A stretch of 64,000 nt of DNA, from positions 1,619,001 to 1,683,000 of the forward strand of contig JAQIJC010000001.1 in the NCBI GenBank assembly GCA_036946405.1. Reading direction: 5' to 3'. This document shows positions 11,709 through 23,615 of this stretch, piece by piece. The position numbers and the translations under genes were made by a program. Source of the DNA: Sphingomonas phyllosphaerae (GTDB lineage: Bacteria > Pseudomonadota > Alphaproteobacteria > Sphingomonadales > Sphingomonadaceae). The notes under the pieces are model-generated. The model searched no databases, was not told where the DNA came from, and saw only the letters and a program-made list of their open reading frames with translations. Numbering within the stretch: the stretch's first letter is position 1; the number at the start of each line of letters is the position of its first letter.

Positions 11709-13091
11709 CTATCCCTGATCCTTGTACGCCAGTTGCAGGATGCCCCAGTGCTTGCCGTTGACGTTGATCGACGCGATCACCTGTTTGAGCAGGATCACGC
11801 TGCCATCCGAGGCGAGGCGGCGATACGCCTTGAGGCAGAACGGCTTGGTGATCTTCACCTGCTCCTCGGTATCGGGGAAGTGGAAGAACACGCCGGCGCG
11901 TGAATATTCGGTGTTCCAGCTACGCTCGCCGGGACGCTGCGGCAGCGACCGTTCCGGCATCGCCACCGCGCCGAAGCAGCGCCGGTCCGTGAAGCTCATT
12001 CCGAAGAAGCCGGGCAGGGCGCGTGCCGCCTCCTGCTGCGGACGGGCGAGCGCCGTGATCGTCGCCATCGCTGGGTGGGTGAAGAGCGGCGGATCGCTGC
12101 CTGCGACCGGCTGGTAGGTGTCGCCGAGGATCGTCGCGTCGTCGAGCGTGCCCGACGCCACCGCCTGCGCCAGCCCCTCCGACACCTGCCGCGCCGCGGC
12201 GGTCGCAAAGTGGATGTAGGGGCGATCCGGCGTGTCGGCGTCGCTTTCGGCGAGCAACTGGAGCAATTCGTTGGTGTCGTCGCTGACGGTGGTCAGCCGC
12301 TTGGACAGCCGGTGCAGGCCGGCAGCATTGTCGCTGGAGGTCGCCGACAATTGCCCGAGCCCGGTCTTCACCTCGACCACCGCCGACAGCATCGACCCGA
12401 TCCGCCGCACGACGCTCTCGCTGTTGCGTTCCAGCCCGTCCATCAGCCCGCGCAGCTGTGCGACCAGCGCCTTGACCTCATGCGTTCCCTGGTGCGCCGA
12501 GCGCGCCTTGGTGACGCCTGTGTCGACACGGCCGAGCATCGCGTCCGCCTGCGTGGTCAGCGCTGCGATCGAGGTGTTGATCCGCGACGTCGCCGCGGCG
12601 GTTTCCGACGCCAGCTTCTTGACCTCGCCCGCGACCACCGAGAAGCCGCGCCCGGCGTTGCCGGCGCGCGCCGCCTCGATCGTCGCGTTGAGTGCAAGCA
12701 GGTTGGTCTGCTTGGCGATCGCATCAATCGTCGCGGTGACGCGTCCGACCTCCTCCAACGCCGACGTGAACGCGCCGAGGCTGTCGTGGATGCGGCTGAC
12801 CTGCGCGATCAGATCGACGACGTCACCCATCGCGGCGTCGATCTGGACGTGCGAGCTGGCGAGCAGCCCGTGCGCGCCGGTGGTCGCGCCCGACGCCTCG
12901 CGCGCGGCATCCGCGACATTCTCGACGTCGTCGGTGAGGCGGCTGGTCTGCGCATCGACGCTCTCGATCGTGCGTGCCTGCGCGGTGACGCGCGTCGAAA
13001 GCTCCGAGATGTCCGCCTGCAGATCAAGCGTCCTGATCCCCAGCTCGCCCGCAACGCGCGAGGCCCCGGTAATTGTCTGATCTAGCGTCAA
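11709..13091 (-). CDS. soluble methyl-accepting chemotaxis-type protein with C-terminal sensory domain
   Basis: Chemoreceptor-like signalling protein without any membrane segment. I choose the TTG at 13091 as start because GGAGG ends eight bases upstream and it gives [13 protein letters not shown]. The reading frame stays open further upstream only through the radical SAM gene's 3' end. Residues about 20-300 are helical coiled coil with the conserved hairpin tip [20 protein letters not shown] split here as KQTNLLALN and [12 protein letters not shown]. The last 140 residues are a globular domain ([32 protein letters not shown]) resembling a Cache- or PAS-type sensor. No CheB/CheR recognition pentapeptide is obvious. 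It sits 53 bases after the radical SAM gene on the same strand. The ligand and partner kinase are unknown. Confidence 0.88.
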   Translation of the reverse strand: MTLDQTITGASRVAGELGIRTLDLQADISELSTRVTAQARTIESVDAQTSRLTDDVENVADAAREASGATTGAHGLLASSHVQIDAAMGDVVDLIAQVSRIHDSLGAFTSALEEVGRVTATIDAIAKQTNLLALNATIEAARAGNAGRGFSVVAGEVKKLASETAAATSRINTSIAALTTQADAMLGRVDTGVTKARSAHQGTHEVKALVAQLRGLMDGLERNSESVVRRIGSMLSAVVEVKTGLGQLSATSSDNAAGLHRLSKRLTTVSDDTNELLQLLAESDADTPDRPYIHFATAAARQVSEGLAQAVASGTLDDATILGDTYQPVAGSDPPLFTHPAMATITALARPQQEAARALPGFFGMSFTDRRCFGAVAMPERSLPQRPGERSWNTEYSRAGVFFHFPDTEEQVKITKPFCLKAYRRLASDGSVILLKQVIASINVNGKHWGILQLAYKDQG

Positions 13092-13144
13092 AATCAGCAC
13101 CTCCGCCCGCAGCGGTAGCGGCTGATGGTTAACGATTGATCGAT

Positions 13145-14212
13145 TTATTCCTGGATGACCGAACAGCCATGGCAGAAGTGGCCGACGCTCGGCCCCGATG
13201 CCGGAGGATTGGTGACGAGACGCCGCGCCTCCCGGTATCGCTCCCCCTTGTAGATATCGGCGATGGAGTGGGTCGCGATGCTCCCCAGCGGGCGTGCATC
13301 GACGTTCCTGTCGTTGACCTCGTCCATCCGATAATTGCAGCAGCCGTAAACATTGCCGTCCGACCCGACGAGTGCCGAGAAGAACGGCCATGCACAACGC
13401 GGCAGCGTCTTCTTGGCGCGCGGCTTCCAGCCGTCACGTGGCTTGAACTGGATCAGCCACGGTGTCGTCGATCCCTCGAACACGACCAGATCGATGCCCA
13501 GTTTCCTGCAAAACCCTTCGACCTCATCCAGTTCATGTCTGTTGTGATCGAAAACGATGTACTGAAGGGTGATTTGCAGACCCGCCGGCTTCTTGAGCGT
13601 TCCGAGCCGCGCGAGATTTTCGGAGACGGCTTTCCAGTTGCCGCCGATCCGCTGCTGCCCGAACGTCGTATCGGATATGCCATCGACGGCGATGATGAGC
13701 GAGGTCAGGCCCGAATTCAGAAGCTCAAGCAGGGCGGCATCCGAAAGAGGGAAGCTGAAATTCGACGTGATATACGTGTTGATATTGGCCGCATGAGCGT
13801 ATTTGATCATCGGGATCAGCGCTTTGTTCAGCAACGGCTCCCCGAGGTTGTACAGGGCCATGACATGCGTCCGGCCGCGCACCTGATCGACGAGTTGCGT
13901 GAACATCTGCAAATCCATCGCTTTCGGCAGCTTGTTCCGCTCGGATTTCTGCAGCTGGCCGTGGAAGCAGACCGGGCAGCTAAGCTGGCACCGCGGCGTG
14001 ACGTCCACTTTCATGTGAAAGGGCACGCCTTTGCCGTCGGTCTTCCCCCGCACGAAGCAATAAGCGAGCGACGCCAGATTGAGGATCTTCCTTGTCGTCA
14101 GATTCTTGCGGAGTACGTAACTCTTGCGCGAAATCTGGCGTACTTGCGGCAGCTTGCCCGCCAGCACGCTCGCGGCTCTGGCGATCGCCTTCTCGGCGCT
14201 ACTTTCGACCAA
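13145..14212 (-). CDS. radical SAM protein with SPASM-type C-terminus
   Basis: Radical S-adenosylmethionine enzyme of 355 residues. The N-terminal 65 residues are a basic extension ([15 protein letters not shown]). The cluster motif is CQLSCPVC (CX3CX2C) near residue 77, inside [15 protein letters not shown], followed by NLGEPLLN, the equivalent of the GGEP motif. The C-terminal part has Cys residues in [16 protein letters not shown] and FCHGCSV, consistent with a SPASM auxiliary cluster domain. SPASM proteins act in peptide maturation, but also on small molecules and sugars. I see no precursor peptide gene next to it, so the substrate is open. The downstream neighbour on the same strand is the soluble chemoreceptor-type gene. 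Confidence 0.9.
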   Translation of the reverse strand: MVESSAEKAIARAASVLAGKLPQVRQISRKSYVLRKNLTTRKILNLASLAYCFVRGKTDGKGVPFHMKVDVTPRCQLSCPVCFHGQLQKSERNKLPKAMDLQMFTQLVDQVRGRTHVMALYNLGEPLLNKALIPMIKYAHAANINTYITSNFSFPLSDAALLELLNSGLTSLIIAVDGISDTTFGQQRIGGNWKAVSENLARLGTLKKPAGLQITLQYIVFDHNRHELDEVEGFCRKLGIDLVVFEGSTTPWLIQFKPRDGWKPRAKKTLPRCAWPFFSALVGSDGNVYGCCNYRMDEVNDRNVDARPLGSIATHSIADIYKGERYREARRLVTNPPASGPSVGHFCHGCSVIQE

Positions 14213-14793
14213 GAATCACCTCTAGGAGAGTTCTGCCGCGCGTCATCGCGGTTTCACAGAACCATCATTGAGCCGGTCAAAGCTTTGACGTCAAGAAACA
14301 ATCCGCCGGAGTCGCGGTCTCGTCAGTGCGGGCAGCGGACGGTCGAGAACAAGGTAAATATTCCGCGACCCGACGACTTGGCCGCAGGATGGCGGAGAGC
14401 AAAGGTGCTGCGGGCAACGATGCCGGGCCGCTTCGACACCATTGTCCTGTCCCGATTCAGGTCACGGGCAACGATCATTGGCGTGAAATTGGCTGAGAGG
14501 TCTATTCGACGGTGGGGCGAGGTCAGTGCTCCGCCACTTGGTCGGTAACCATGGCAGCTCGGGGATACGATGCGTCGCGGTCGGCGGGTGCAGCTCGCAC
14601 CACGGATCGCCGAAACCAGCGTTGCCGCGGCCAGCGTTGGTTGCCCGTCGGCCCTGGGCGAGCGCAGCTGTGTCTCGCCGGTCGTCGACCGCAACGCGTG
14701 AGGTTGCGAATGATAGCCATGTGCAGTACGGCAGTCATCCTATTACCGTTCTTGGGGAAATAGGGCGACTGACCGCTTCGTTGGAGACAAGGT
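14213..14793. other. 581-base intergenic region
   Basis: Separates the divergent radical SAM and DUF4198 genes. I see no convincing coding sequence or known repeat. Base composition is a little less GC-rich than the neighbours. The right end holds a Fur-box-like stretch (14706-14724) and a weak GGAGAC ribosome-binding site before 14794. Confidence 0.5.
14706..14724. promoter_or_regulatory. possible Fur-box-like operator
   Basis: The 19 bases GCGAATGATAGCCATGTGC match the classical Fur box at 12 of 19 positions, including an uninterrupted AATGATA and CAT. It lies about 70 bases before the DUF4198 gene. Some DUF4198 proteins are found with metal-uptake genes, which would fit, but this is a single weak site. 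Confidence 0.25.
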
Positions 14794-15423
14794 ATGATCA
14801 AGCCAATCCTCGCCGCCGCCTTGCTCGGCACCTCGACGCTTGCGGCGGCGCACGAGGTTTGGATCGAGCGCAACGGGAACGCTCCCGCCCGGATCTATCT
14901 TGGCGAGCCGGCTGAGCCGGTGCCGGCCGGCGGTGATCCGGAGTTTGCGAAACTGAAAGCGCCGCGACTGATCCCGTCGTCGCAAGCGGCGATGGTTCGC
15001 CGCACCGACCATATCGAGGTGGCTGCCGGCACCGACGACGTGCGTGCGATCGACGACGCCGTCTTCCCCGCATGGGGCCCCGCCACCAAGCGAGAGGCGA
15101 TCGTCTATTATGCGCGTGCTGGTCGACGTGAGCCGAGGGCGATGTTGCCGTTCGAGATCGTTCCGGGGGCGGCGTCCGCAGATCGGTTTACGGTCGTCCG
15201 CCACGGCCAGCCGCTGGGCGGTGCCGAGGTCACGCTCGTGACGCCGGCGCGCGAAACCCGCAAGCTGCGCACCGACGAGCGGGGCGAAGTGGCGGTCCCT
15301 TCGTCGGGGAAGGGGCGTTACCTGCTGACCGCCGCGGCGCGCGACGATGGCGAGCAGCAGCACGGCGGCGTGACGATCCACACGCTGCACCACGTGACGA
15401 CGACCAGCTATTTTGTGGAGTGA
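14794..15423 (+). CDS. periplasmic DUF4198-family protein
   Basis: Exported protein of 209 residues with a cleavable signal peptide (MIKPILAAALLGTSTLAAAHE, cleavage likely after AAA). The mature part begins HEVWIERNG, as in DUF4198/NikM-like proteins. It ends in a beta-sandwich with GQPLGGAEVTLVTP and GEVAVPSSGKGRYLLTA, which is the carboxypeptidase-regulatory-like fold of that family. Family members are linked to nickel, cobalt or iron uptake through TonB-dependent receptors. No receptor gene is adjacent here, so the metal link is inference. Start ATG 14794 is preceded by GGAGAC. Confidence 0.85.
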   Translation: MIKPILAAALLGTSTLAAAHEVWIERNGNAPARIYLGEPAEPVPAGGDPEFAKLKAPRLIPSSQAAMVRRTDHIEVAAGTDDVRAIDDAVFPAWGPATKREAIVYYARAGRREPRAMLPFEIVPGAASADRFTVVRHGQPLGGAEVTLVTPARETRKLRTDERGEVAVPSSGKGRYLLTAAARDDGEQQHGGVTIHTLHHVTTTSYFVE

Positions 15424-15668
15424 TGCGCGAGCGTGCCGGGCAGATCGGCGCGCGCTCGGGGGTGGGGAGTGGGGATCGGCGAATCTATCGCAGCCGACCG
15501 GCCGACCGTTTGAGCGTCACGAAATCAAGATGATTGCACCCTCGCGATCAACGTGCTCGCGGGTGTGGGCCGAACGGGCTTTGTACGCGCGTTCCGGTTT
15601 TGGGAGCGCATTTTCCTGCGTGTTCTCGCAAGAATTGGCGGGGGCTTGAGCGTTTTCCCTTGGAAAGC

Positions 15669-15745
<77 letters not shown>

Positions 15746-15804
15746 CGATTTGCGTCGCCTAGCAGGCACCGCCGCGTCGCGCTACCCGTTTTGATCGCAA
15801 ATCG

Positions 15805-16173
15805 TCAGCGGGGCAGCGTCACCGGCTGGAAGGGGGCGAGGCCGCAGCGCGCGCCCTGCATCGGACCGCTGGCGTAGAGGACGGTGATGAGATCCTGCGC
15901 GCACAATTGCCCGATCGATGTCGCATAGCCGAAGCGACGTTCGGTGCCGAGGCCGGGGCAGCGGTGCGACAAGGTGACGCGGTACATGCGACGATCGGAG
16001 GTGCGGAAATCGATGACCCGATCGCTTCGCACCAGCGTTTCCTCAATCGACGCCAGCGAGAGGCAGGTGCGCGAGGGTCCGGCGACCGTCGCGGGCGGTA
16101 GGTCGGCGACGCGGTCACGGGCCAACGACGGTGCGGCGATCAGCAGGGCGGCGACCGGCAACAAGCGCATCAT
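15805..16173 (-). CDS. exported DUF6491-family protein
   Basis: Small exported protein of 122 residues of unknown function. The ATG at 16173 overlaps the nth stop, giving a signal peptide MMRLLPVAALLIAAPSLA and a mature domain of about 100 residues with three Cys (SRTCLSLASI, HRCPGL, QLCAQD) and a fourth near the end (GARCGL), which could form two disulfides. The pattern CLSLASIEETLV...DRVIDF and LCAQDLITVL fits DUF6491. It is probably cotranscribed with dapB and nth. Confidence 0.82.
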   Translation of the reverse strand: MMRLLPVAALLIAAPSLARDRVADLPPATVAGPSRTCLSLASIEETLVRSDRVIDFRTSDRRMYRVTLSHRCPGLGTERRFGYATSIGQLCAQDLITVLYASGPMQGARCGLAPFQPVTLPR

Positions 16174-16829
16174 GAACTCTCCGAGCGGGCCGGCGGGGGT
16201 GGTGTCTTCGGTTTGAACGCGCACAGGTCGGCGACGATGCAGCGCCAGCATTCGGGGCGGCGCGCCTTGCAGACGTAGCGCCCGTGCAGGATCAGCCAGT
16301 GATGCGCATGGACGCGGAACGGCGCGGGGGTGGCGGCATCGAGTCGCTTCTCGACCGCCAGCACCGTCTTGCCCCTGGCGAGCCCGGTTCGATTGCCGAC
16401 ACGAAAGATGTGCGTGTCGACCGCGAACGTCTCCGCGCCGAACGCGACGTTCATCACGACGTTGGCGGTCTTGCGCCCGACGCCGGGCAGCTTCTCCAGC
16501 GCCTCGCGGCTGGCGGGGACTTGGCCGCCATGTTCGTCGACAAGGGCCTGCGACAAGGCGATGACGTTCTTGGCCTTGGTGTTGAACAGCCCGATCGTGC
16601 GGATGTGCTGCTTGAGCGCGTCGAGCCCCAGGTCGAGCATCTTCTGCGGCGTGTCGACCGTCGCGAACAGCGCGCGGGTCGCCTTGTTGACGCCCGCGTC
16701 GGTCGCCTGCGCCGAGAGCACGACCGCCACCAGCAGCGTGTAGTCGTTGACCGATTCCAGCTCGGTTTCAGGGTGCGGATTGGCTTCGGCGAGACGGCGG
16801 TAGAATTCGAGAATGTCGGCCTTCTTCAA
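16170..16829 (-). CDS. nth: endonuclease III
   Basis: DNA glycosylase/AP lyase of base-excision repair for oxidised pyrimidines. The start is most likely the TTG at 16829, which overlaps the dapB stop by four bases (TTGA) and gives MKKADILEFYRRL, 219 residues. The helix-hairpin-helix LPGVGRKTANVV carries the catalytic Lys, VDTHIFR carries the catalytic Asp, and the C-terminal 4Fe-4S motif is CX6CX2CX5C (from CKARRPEC to LC). All key residues are present. The tail after the cluster is Pro-rich (KPKTPPPPARS). Confidence 0.96.
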   Translation of the reverse strand: MKKADILEFYRRLAEANPHPETELESVNDYTLLVAVVLSAQATDAGVNKATRALFATVDTPQKMLDLGLDALKQHIRTIGLFNTKAKNVIALSQALVDEHGGQVPASREALEKLPGVGRKTANVVMNVAFGAETFAVDTHIFRVGNRTGLARGKTVLAVEKRLDAATPAPFRVHAHHWLILHGRYVCKARRPECWRCIVADLCAFKPKTPPPPARSESS

Positions 16830-17554
16830 AGCCCGAGCACCTCGGCCATTGCGTAGCGCCCCGGTGCGCGGCCAGCGAGCCACAGCGCGGCTTTCACCGC
16901 GCCGCGCGCGAAGATCGTGCGGTCGTCGGCGCGGTGGCCGATCTCGATCCGCTCGCCTTCGCCCGCGAAGATGACATTGTGGTCGCCGACCACCGATCCG
17001 CCACGTAAGCTCGCGAAACCAATGGTTCCTTCGCTGCGCGCGCCGACCAGCCCGGCGCGGCTGTCGACGCGGACCTCCGCGAGCCGGGTGTTGCGCCCCG
17101 CCGCCGCGGCCTCGCCGAGCAGCAGCGCGGTGCCGGAGGGGGCGTCGACCTTATGGCGGTGGTGCATCTCGGTGATTTCAATGTCCCAATCCGCGCCGAG
17201 CCGTGCCGCGGCCTCGCGCACCAGGACGCTCAACAGCGTCACGCCGAGCGAGGTATTGCCGGTCTGGAGCACCGCGACCGATTCCGCGGCGCGTTCGATC
17301 AACGTCTGGTGCGTCGCGAGCAGCCCGGTGGTGCCGATCACGATCGGCGTTCGCGCCGAAATTGCCGCCGTCAAATGCGATTCGAGCGCGGCCGGTGTCG
17401 AGAAATCGACCAGAACATCGGCCGCGTGCGCGACGGGGAACGGATCGCTGCCCGCATCGCCGCCGCCGGCAACCGTCACGCCCTCGGCGGCCGCGATCGT
17501 GGCGATCGCGCGGCCCATGCGACCGTTGCTGCCATAGATGCCGATGCTGGTCAT
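16826..17554 (-). CDS. dapB: 4-hydroxy-tetrahydrodipicolinate reductase
   Basis: NAD(P)H-dependent reductase of the diaminopimelate/lysine pathway in the cytoplasm, supplying meso-DAP for peptidoglycan. It is 242 residues long, close to the bacterial norm. The dinucleotide loop GSNGRMGRAI is at residues 8-17, VDFSTP near 50, and IGTTGL near 75. The catalytic segment EMHHRHKVDAPSGTAL contains the active-site His and Lys. It is followed by nth with a four-base overlap. Confidence 0.97.
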   Translation of the reverse strand: MTSIGIYGSNGRMGRAIATIAAAEGVTVAGGGDAGSDPFPVAHAADVLVDFSTPAALESHLTAAISARTPIVIGTTGLLATHQTLIERAAESVAVLQTGNTSLGVTLLSVLVREAAARLGADWDIEITEMHHRHKVDAPSGTALLLGEAAAAGRNTRLAEVRVDSRAGLVGARSEGTIGFASLRGGSVVGDHNVIFAGEGERIEIGHRADDRTIFARGAVKAALWLAGRAPGRYAMAEVLGL

Positions 17555-17668
17555 GCTTGGTCACTCTGCCGGGGATTGTGTCGGACAAATCCCCTTCGCA
17601 CGAAAGCGCGCGCGGCGGCAGGGGGAGGGCGGAGTTTTTCCGTACCGCTCCCCCGGTCCGGGCCGACG

Positions 17669-19342
17669 TTACAGCGCCAGATCGGGATGACGATCCGGCT
17701 TGACGCGCGTTGCGGCCGGCGCGGGCTGCGACGCGACATGGACGGCCGGCGGGGCGATCGTCAGTTGCAGCGTTTCGGCGGTCGCGGCCCATTCGCGTGC
17801 GAGCAGATCGGGCTGCGTGTTGAGCGGCGTGCCATAGTTGGGGACGATTGCTCGGATACGCTGTTGCCACGCCGGGGTCGCGAGCCGGTCGGCGAAGACC
17901 TTCTTGAGCAGGTCGAGCATGATCGACGGGGCGGTCGACGCGCCGGGCGATGCGCCGAGCAGCGCCGCGATCGAGCCGTCCTTCGCGGCGACGATCTCGG
18001 TGCCGAGCTTGAGCACGCCGCCCTTCTTCGGATCGCGCTTGATGATCTGCACGCGCTGCCCGGCCTGCCACAGCCGCCAGTCGTCATCCTTCGCGCCCGG
18101 CAGATATTCGCGCAGCGCGTTCATCCGATCGGCGTCATTCATGATGAGCTGCCCGGCGAGATATTCGACGAGGTCGAAATCGTCCCAGCCGACGGCGAGC
18201 ATCGGGCGGAAGTTGTCGAGCGTCACCGACGCGGGCAGGTCGAAATACGAGCCTTGCTTCAGGAACTTGGTCGAGAAGGTCGCGAACGGGCCGAACAGCA
18301 ATACCTGCTTGCCGTTCAGATAGCGCGTGTCGAGATGCGGGACCGACATCGGCGGCGATCCGGTCGCGGCCTTGCCATAGACCTTGGCGAGATGGCGCTT
18401 GGCCACCGCCGGATTTTCGGTGACGAGGAACGACCCGCCGACCGGGAAGCCGGCATAATCGTCCGCTTCCGGAATGCCCGACTTCTGCAGGATCGGCAGC
18501 GCGCCGCCGCCCGCCCCGGCGAAGACGAAGCGCGCGGTGATCACCTGCTCGCTGTCGTCCTTCATGCCGCGCGCGGTGACGCGCCACGTGCCGTCGGTGT
18601 TGCGCTCCAGCGAACGTACCTCGTGCCCGGTGGTGAGCGTGAAGTTTGGCCGCTTGCGGAGCGACGCGATATATTGCCGCGTCACCTCGCCCCAGTCGCA
18701 ATCGGTGCCGAGCGGGGAGCGCGTCGCGGCGAGCTTCTGACCGGGGGCGCGGCCCTCCATCATCAGCGGCACCCACTCAGCGATCCGCGCGGGGTCGTTG
18801 GTGAATTCCATGCCCGAGAACAGCGGGCTTGCGCCGAGCGCCTCGTAGCGCTTGCGCAGGAAGGCGACATTCTCGTCACCCCAGACGAGGTTCATGTGCG
18901 GGGTGGAATTGATGAAGCTGCGCGGGTTGCCGAGCACCCCGGCCTTCACCTGCGACGACAGGAATTGGCGGGTGATCTGGAATTGTTCGTTGATCTCGAT
19001 CGCCTTGGCGATCTCCACGCGGCCATCGGCGGCGTTGACCGGGGTATAGTTCAGCTCGCACAAGGCGGAATGGCCGGTGCCGGCGTTGTTCCAGCCGTTC
19101 GAGCTTTCGTCGGCGACGGTATCGAGCCGCTCGACCAAGTCGATCGACCAGCCGGGTTCGAGCTGGGTGAGCAGCACGCCCAGCGTCGCGCTCATGATCC
19201 CGCCGCCGATGAGCAGCACGTCGACCTTGCGCTCGGTCGCCGCGGCACGCGCGGTGGGCGCGAGCGCGGCCGTGCCGGCGGCGAGGCTGGCGCCTAGAAG
19301 GTTGCGGCGGGTGACGCCGGAAGTGGGCGGGTTGGTCTGCAT
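17669..19342 (-). CDS. mqo: malate:quinone oxidoreductase with twin-arginine-like leader
   Basis: FAD-dependent oxidation of malate to oxaloacetate with electron transfer to quinone, a membrane-associated TCA step. It has the FAD loop [13 protein letters not shown] near residue 43 and family segments [22 protein letters not shown], here [13 protein letters not shown], and [18 protein letters not shown] [13 protein letters not shown]. The N-terminus [17 protein letters not shown] ends in TARAAA, which looks like a twin-arginine export signal followed by a hydrophobic stretch. Mqo is usually a cytoplasmic peripheral protein, so this is unusual. The C-terminal 35 residues after the catalytic fold are Ala/Pro-rich. 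The neighbour clpB lies 488 bases away on the same strand. Confidence 0.95.
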   Translation of the reverse strand: MQTNPPTSGVTRRNLLGASLAAGTAALAPTARAAATERKVDVLLIGGGIMSATLGVLLTQLEPGWSIDLVERLDTVADESSNGWNNAGTGHSALCELNYTPVNAADGRVEIAKAIEINEQFQITRQFLSSQVKAGVLGNPRSFINSTPHMNLVWGDENVAFLRKRYEALGASPLFSGMEFTNDPARIAEWVPLMMEGRAPGQKLAATRSPLGTDCDWGEVTRQYIASLRKRPNFTLTTGHEVRSLERNTDGTWRVTARGMKDDSEQVITARFVFAGAGGGALPILQKSGIPEADDYAGFPVGGSFLVTENPAVAKRHLAKVYGKAATGSPPMSVPHLDTRYLNGKQVLLFGPFATFSTKFLKQGSYFDLPASVTLDNFRPMLAVGWDDFDLVEYLAGQLIMNDADRMNALREYLPGAKDDDWRLWQAGQRVQIIKRDPKKGGVLKLGTEIVAAKDGSIAALLGASPGASTAPSIMLDLLKKVFADRLATPAWQQRIRAIVPNYGTPLNTQPDLLAREWAATAETLQLTIAPPAVHVASQPAPAATRVKPDRHPDLAL

Positions 19343-19597
19343 CGGGGAGTCTTTCCGCTATGACGACAGGCCCCCGACCCGTTCGCGTCGGGAGATCATC
19401 GCTCGTGATCGTTTCGGGCGCAGCGCAGCGCCGTGCGGGCGAGCGCAACCGAAGGAAATCCTCACCCAAAATGGATCGTTCGGAAGGGCAAATGGCACCG
19501 GCGCCTGCGCCGCGCAAGGCTTGTGGGCGTGACAAGGTGTGCCAGGGGCGGCCCTAGATGGCAGGAGTTTCGGTCATCGAGGTTACCCGGTGCCTAC

Positions 19598-19764
19598 CGT
19601 CATCCCCGCGACCTTCGTCATTCCGGCGACCTTCGTCATTCCCGCGAAGGCGGGAATCCATAACCTCTGACGTCCCGACCCTTGCGAAGACCTGCGCGTC
19701 TGGATCCCCGCCTTCGCGGGGATGACGAAGGGCGGGAATGACGAAGGGTGGGGATGACGAAGGG
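19598..19764. repeat. palindromic doublet D1, with extended arms
   Basis: The core element 19634-19727 (94 bp) has the hairpin TTCCCGCGAAGGCGGGAA at the left and its inverted counterpart at the right, with CGTC and GACG ends. The asymmetric core is in reverse orientation to D2 and D3. Both arms are lengthened by two further units related to CGTCATTCCGGCGACCTT on the left and their complements (ATGACGAAGGG) on the right. Confidence 0.88.
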
Positions 19765-19801
19765 TGGGTGGGGAAGGGTGGGTGGGGAAGGGCGGGGAGG
19801 G
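19762..19801 (+). other. G-run tract, G-quadruplex candidate
   Basis: Forty bases with at least eight runs of three or more G on the plus strand (GGGTGGGTGGGGAAGGG and similar), 30 bases beyond the clpB stop. Its spacing fits G-quadruplex folding rules. It merges with the right arm of repeat D1. Confidence 0.6.
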
Positions 19802-19830
19802 TTGTGTACCCACCCCGCCCGAGCGCCCGG

Positions 19831-22410
<2,580 letters not shown>

Positions 22411-22442
22411 CTGTAAGCCCTGTTTCTCTTGGGTGTCAGATG

Positions 22443-22462
22443 GTGTTGCCTTTGGGCAACAC
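22443..22462 (-). promoter_or_regulatory. perfect inverted repeat in clpB leader
   Basis: GTGTTGCC and GGCAACAC form an uninterrupted 8-bp stem around a four-base loop, 33 bases before the clpB start and downstream of the predicted RpoH promoter, so it lies in the 5' untranslated RNA. No T-run follows on the clpB strand, so a terminator is unlikely. It may stabilise the leader or be a protein-binding site. Confidence 0.6.
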
Positions 22463-22485
22463 AAGGGGGTGGGTTGCGCCACCGA

Positions 22486-22514
22486 AGCTAGGGTGGCACC
22501 GCGACCCCCGCAAG
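22486..22514 (-). promoter_or_regulatory. RpoH (sigma-32) promoter candidate of clpB
   Basis: On the minus strand CTTG (22514-22511) is followed after 18 bases by CCTAGCT (22492-22486), against the alphaproteobacterial RpoH form CTTG, 17-18 bp, CYTATNT. Six of seven -10 positions agree or are free. The -35 is CTTGCGG, as at dnaK. Confidence 0.65.
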
Positions 22515-22515
22515 C

Positions 22516-23604
22516 ATGGAGGCAGAAGTGGCGCGTCGTGTTCTGGTGACCGGGGGCTGTGGGTTCGTGGGGCGCCATCTGGTCGCCAGGCTGGCCGCGG
22601 AGGGCGGCAACGAGGTCTGGATCATCGACGATCTGTCGACCGGCAAGGCGCCGGCCGACTGGGAGGTGCCGCAGCTTCGCCATGTCGGCGATGAGGACGG
22701 CGTGGCATTCCACGAGGTCGTCGGGCACGATGCGGTGGTGCGGTTCATCCGCGCCGATTTCGTCGCGGTGGCGCAGGCCGAACTGGGGATGACGCCATCG
22801 CTGGGGTTGGCGAAGCTGCCCGCGTTCGACGAAGTCTATCACCTCGCCAGCGTGGTCGGCGGGCGCAACGTGATCGACAACGATCCGCTGGCGGTCGGGA
22901 TCGATCTGGCGATCGACAGCACCTTCTTCCTGTGGTCGGCGAAGGTCGCGCGGCCGGCGCGCATCCTCTACGCCTCGTCCAGCGCGGCCTATCCGATCGA
23001 CCTGCAGGAAGCTGGCGAGAGCCGCGCGCTGTGCGAGGACGATATCTCGTTCGAGAAGCGGCTGGGGCTGCCCGATTATACCTATGGCTGGAGCAAGCTG
23101 ACCGGCGAGTATCTCGGGCGGATCGCGCATGAGAAATACGGGCTGAGCGTCGGCGTGGTGCGGCCGTTCTCGGGCTATGGCGAGGATCAGGACGTGGTCT
23201 ATCCGTTCCCGGCGATCGCGCTGCGGGTCGCGGCGCGGCGCGACCCGGTGCGGGTGTGGGGATCGGGGCACCAGACGCGCGACTTCGTGCATATCGACGA
23301 TGCGTGCGCGGCGTGCCTGCTGGTGTGTCGCGGAGTGAGCGACGCGCGGGCGTTCAACATCGGATCGGGGAAGGCGACCAGCTTCCTCGACCTCGCGGCG
23401 CGGATGGTTGCGATCGAGGGCTATGACGCGCCGGTGCTGGGGACCGAGGGCAAGCCGGTCGGGGTCGCGGAACGCTATTCGGACGCGTCGCGGATCAGGG
23501 ACGAATTGGGGTGGGTGCAGACGATCCCGCTCGACGAAGGCATCGGACGCGCGCTCGATTATGCGCGCGGACGGCTGGCGCGCGGGGTGGAGCCGGAAAT
23601 GTAA
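22516..23604 (+). CDS. NAD-dependent sugar-nucleotide epimerase/dehydratase family protein
   Basis: Extended short-chain dehydrogenase of 362 residues, probably acting on a nucleotide sugar in surface glycan synthesis. The Rossmann loop is [11 protein letters not shown] near residue 12, IDDLSTGK binds the dinucleotide ribose, and YASSSAAYP supplies the catalytic Ser/Thr. YGWSK near residue 193 is the YxxxK catalytic pair. The C-terminal half ([25 protein letters not shown]) is typical of UDP- and GDP-sugar epimerases. The exact substrate cannot be assigned. It is divergent from clpB, and the clpB -35 element almost touches its start codon. Confidence 0.9.
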   Translation: MEAEVARRVLVTGGCGFVGRHLVARLAAEGGNEVWIIDDLSTGKAPADWEVPQLRHVGDEDGVAFHEVVGHDAVVRFIRADFVAVAQAELGMTPSLGLAKLPAFDEVYHLASVVGGRNVIDNDPLAVGIDLAIDSTFFLWSAKVARPARILYASSSAAYPIDLQEAGESRALCEDDISFEKRLGLPDYTYGWSKLTGEYLGRIAHEKYGLSVGVVRPFSGYGEDQDVVYPFPAIALRVAARRDPVRVWGSGHQTRDFVHIDDACAACLLVCRGVSDARAFNIGSGKATSFLDLAARMVAIEGYDAPVLGTEGKPVGVAERYSDASRIRDELGWVQTIPLDEGIGRALDYARGRLARGVEPEM

Positions 23605-23615
23605 ACGCTTATCCA

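Larger units (their letters stand above)
19343..19830. other. 488-base intergenic region with extended repeat and G-rich tract
   Basis: Between clpB (ends 19831) and mqo (starts 19342), both on the minus strand. Bases 19598-19764 are an extended family D palindromic doublet and 19762-19801 a G-run tract. The left part, 19343-19590, must contain the mqo promoter; I see no gene in it. Confidence 0.6.

Noticed and set aside
13092..13397. N-terminal extension of the chemoreceptor-type protein to 562 residues
   Set aside because: The extra 102 residues are read from the 3' end of the radical SAM gene in another frame; a Shine-Dalgarno and TTG start at 13091 fit better.
17153..19297. 714-codon plus-strand frame opposite dapB and mqo
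   Set aside because: Spans two genes on the other strand and has biased shadow composition; not a real gene.
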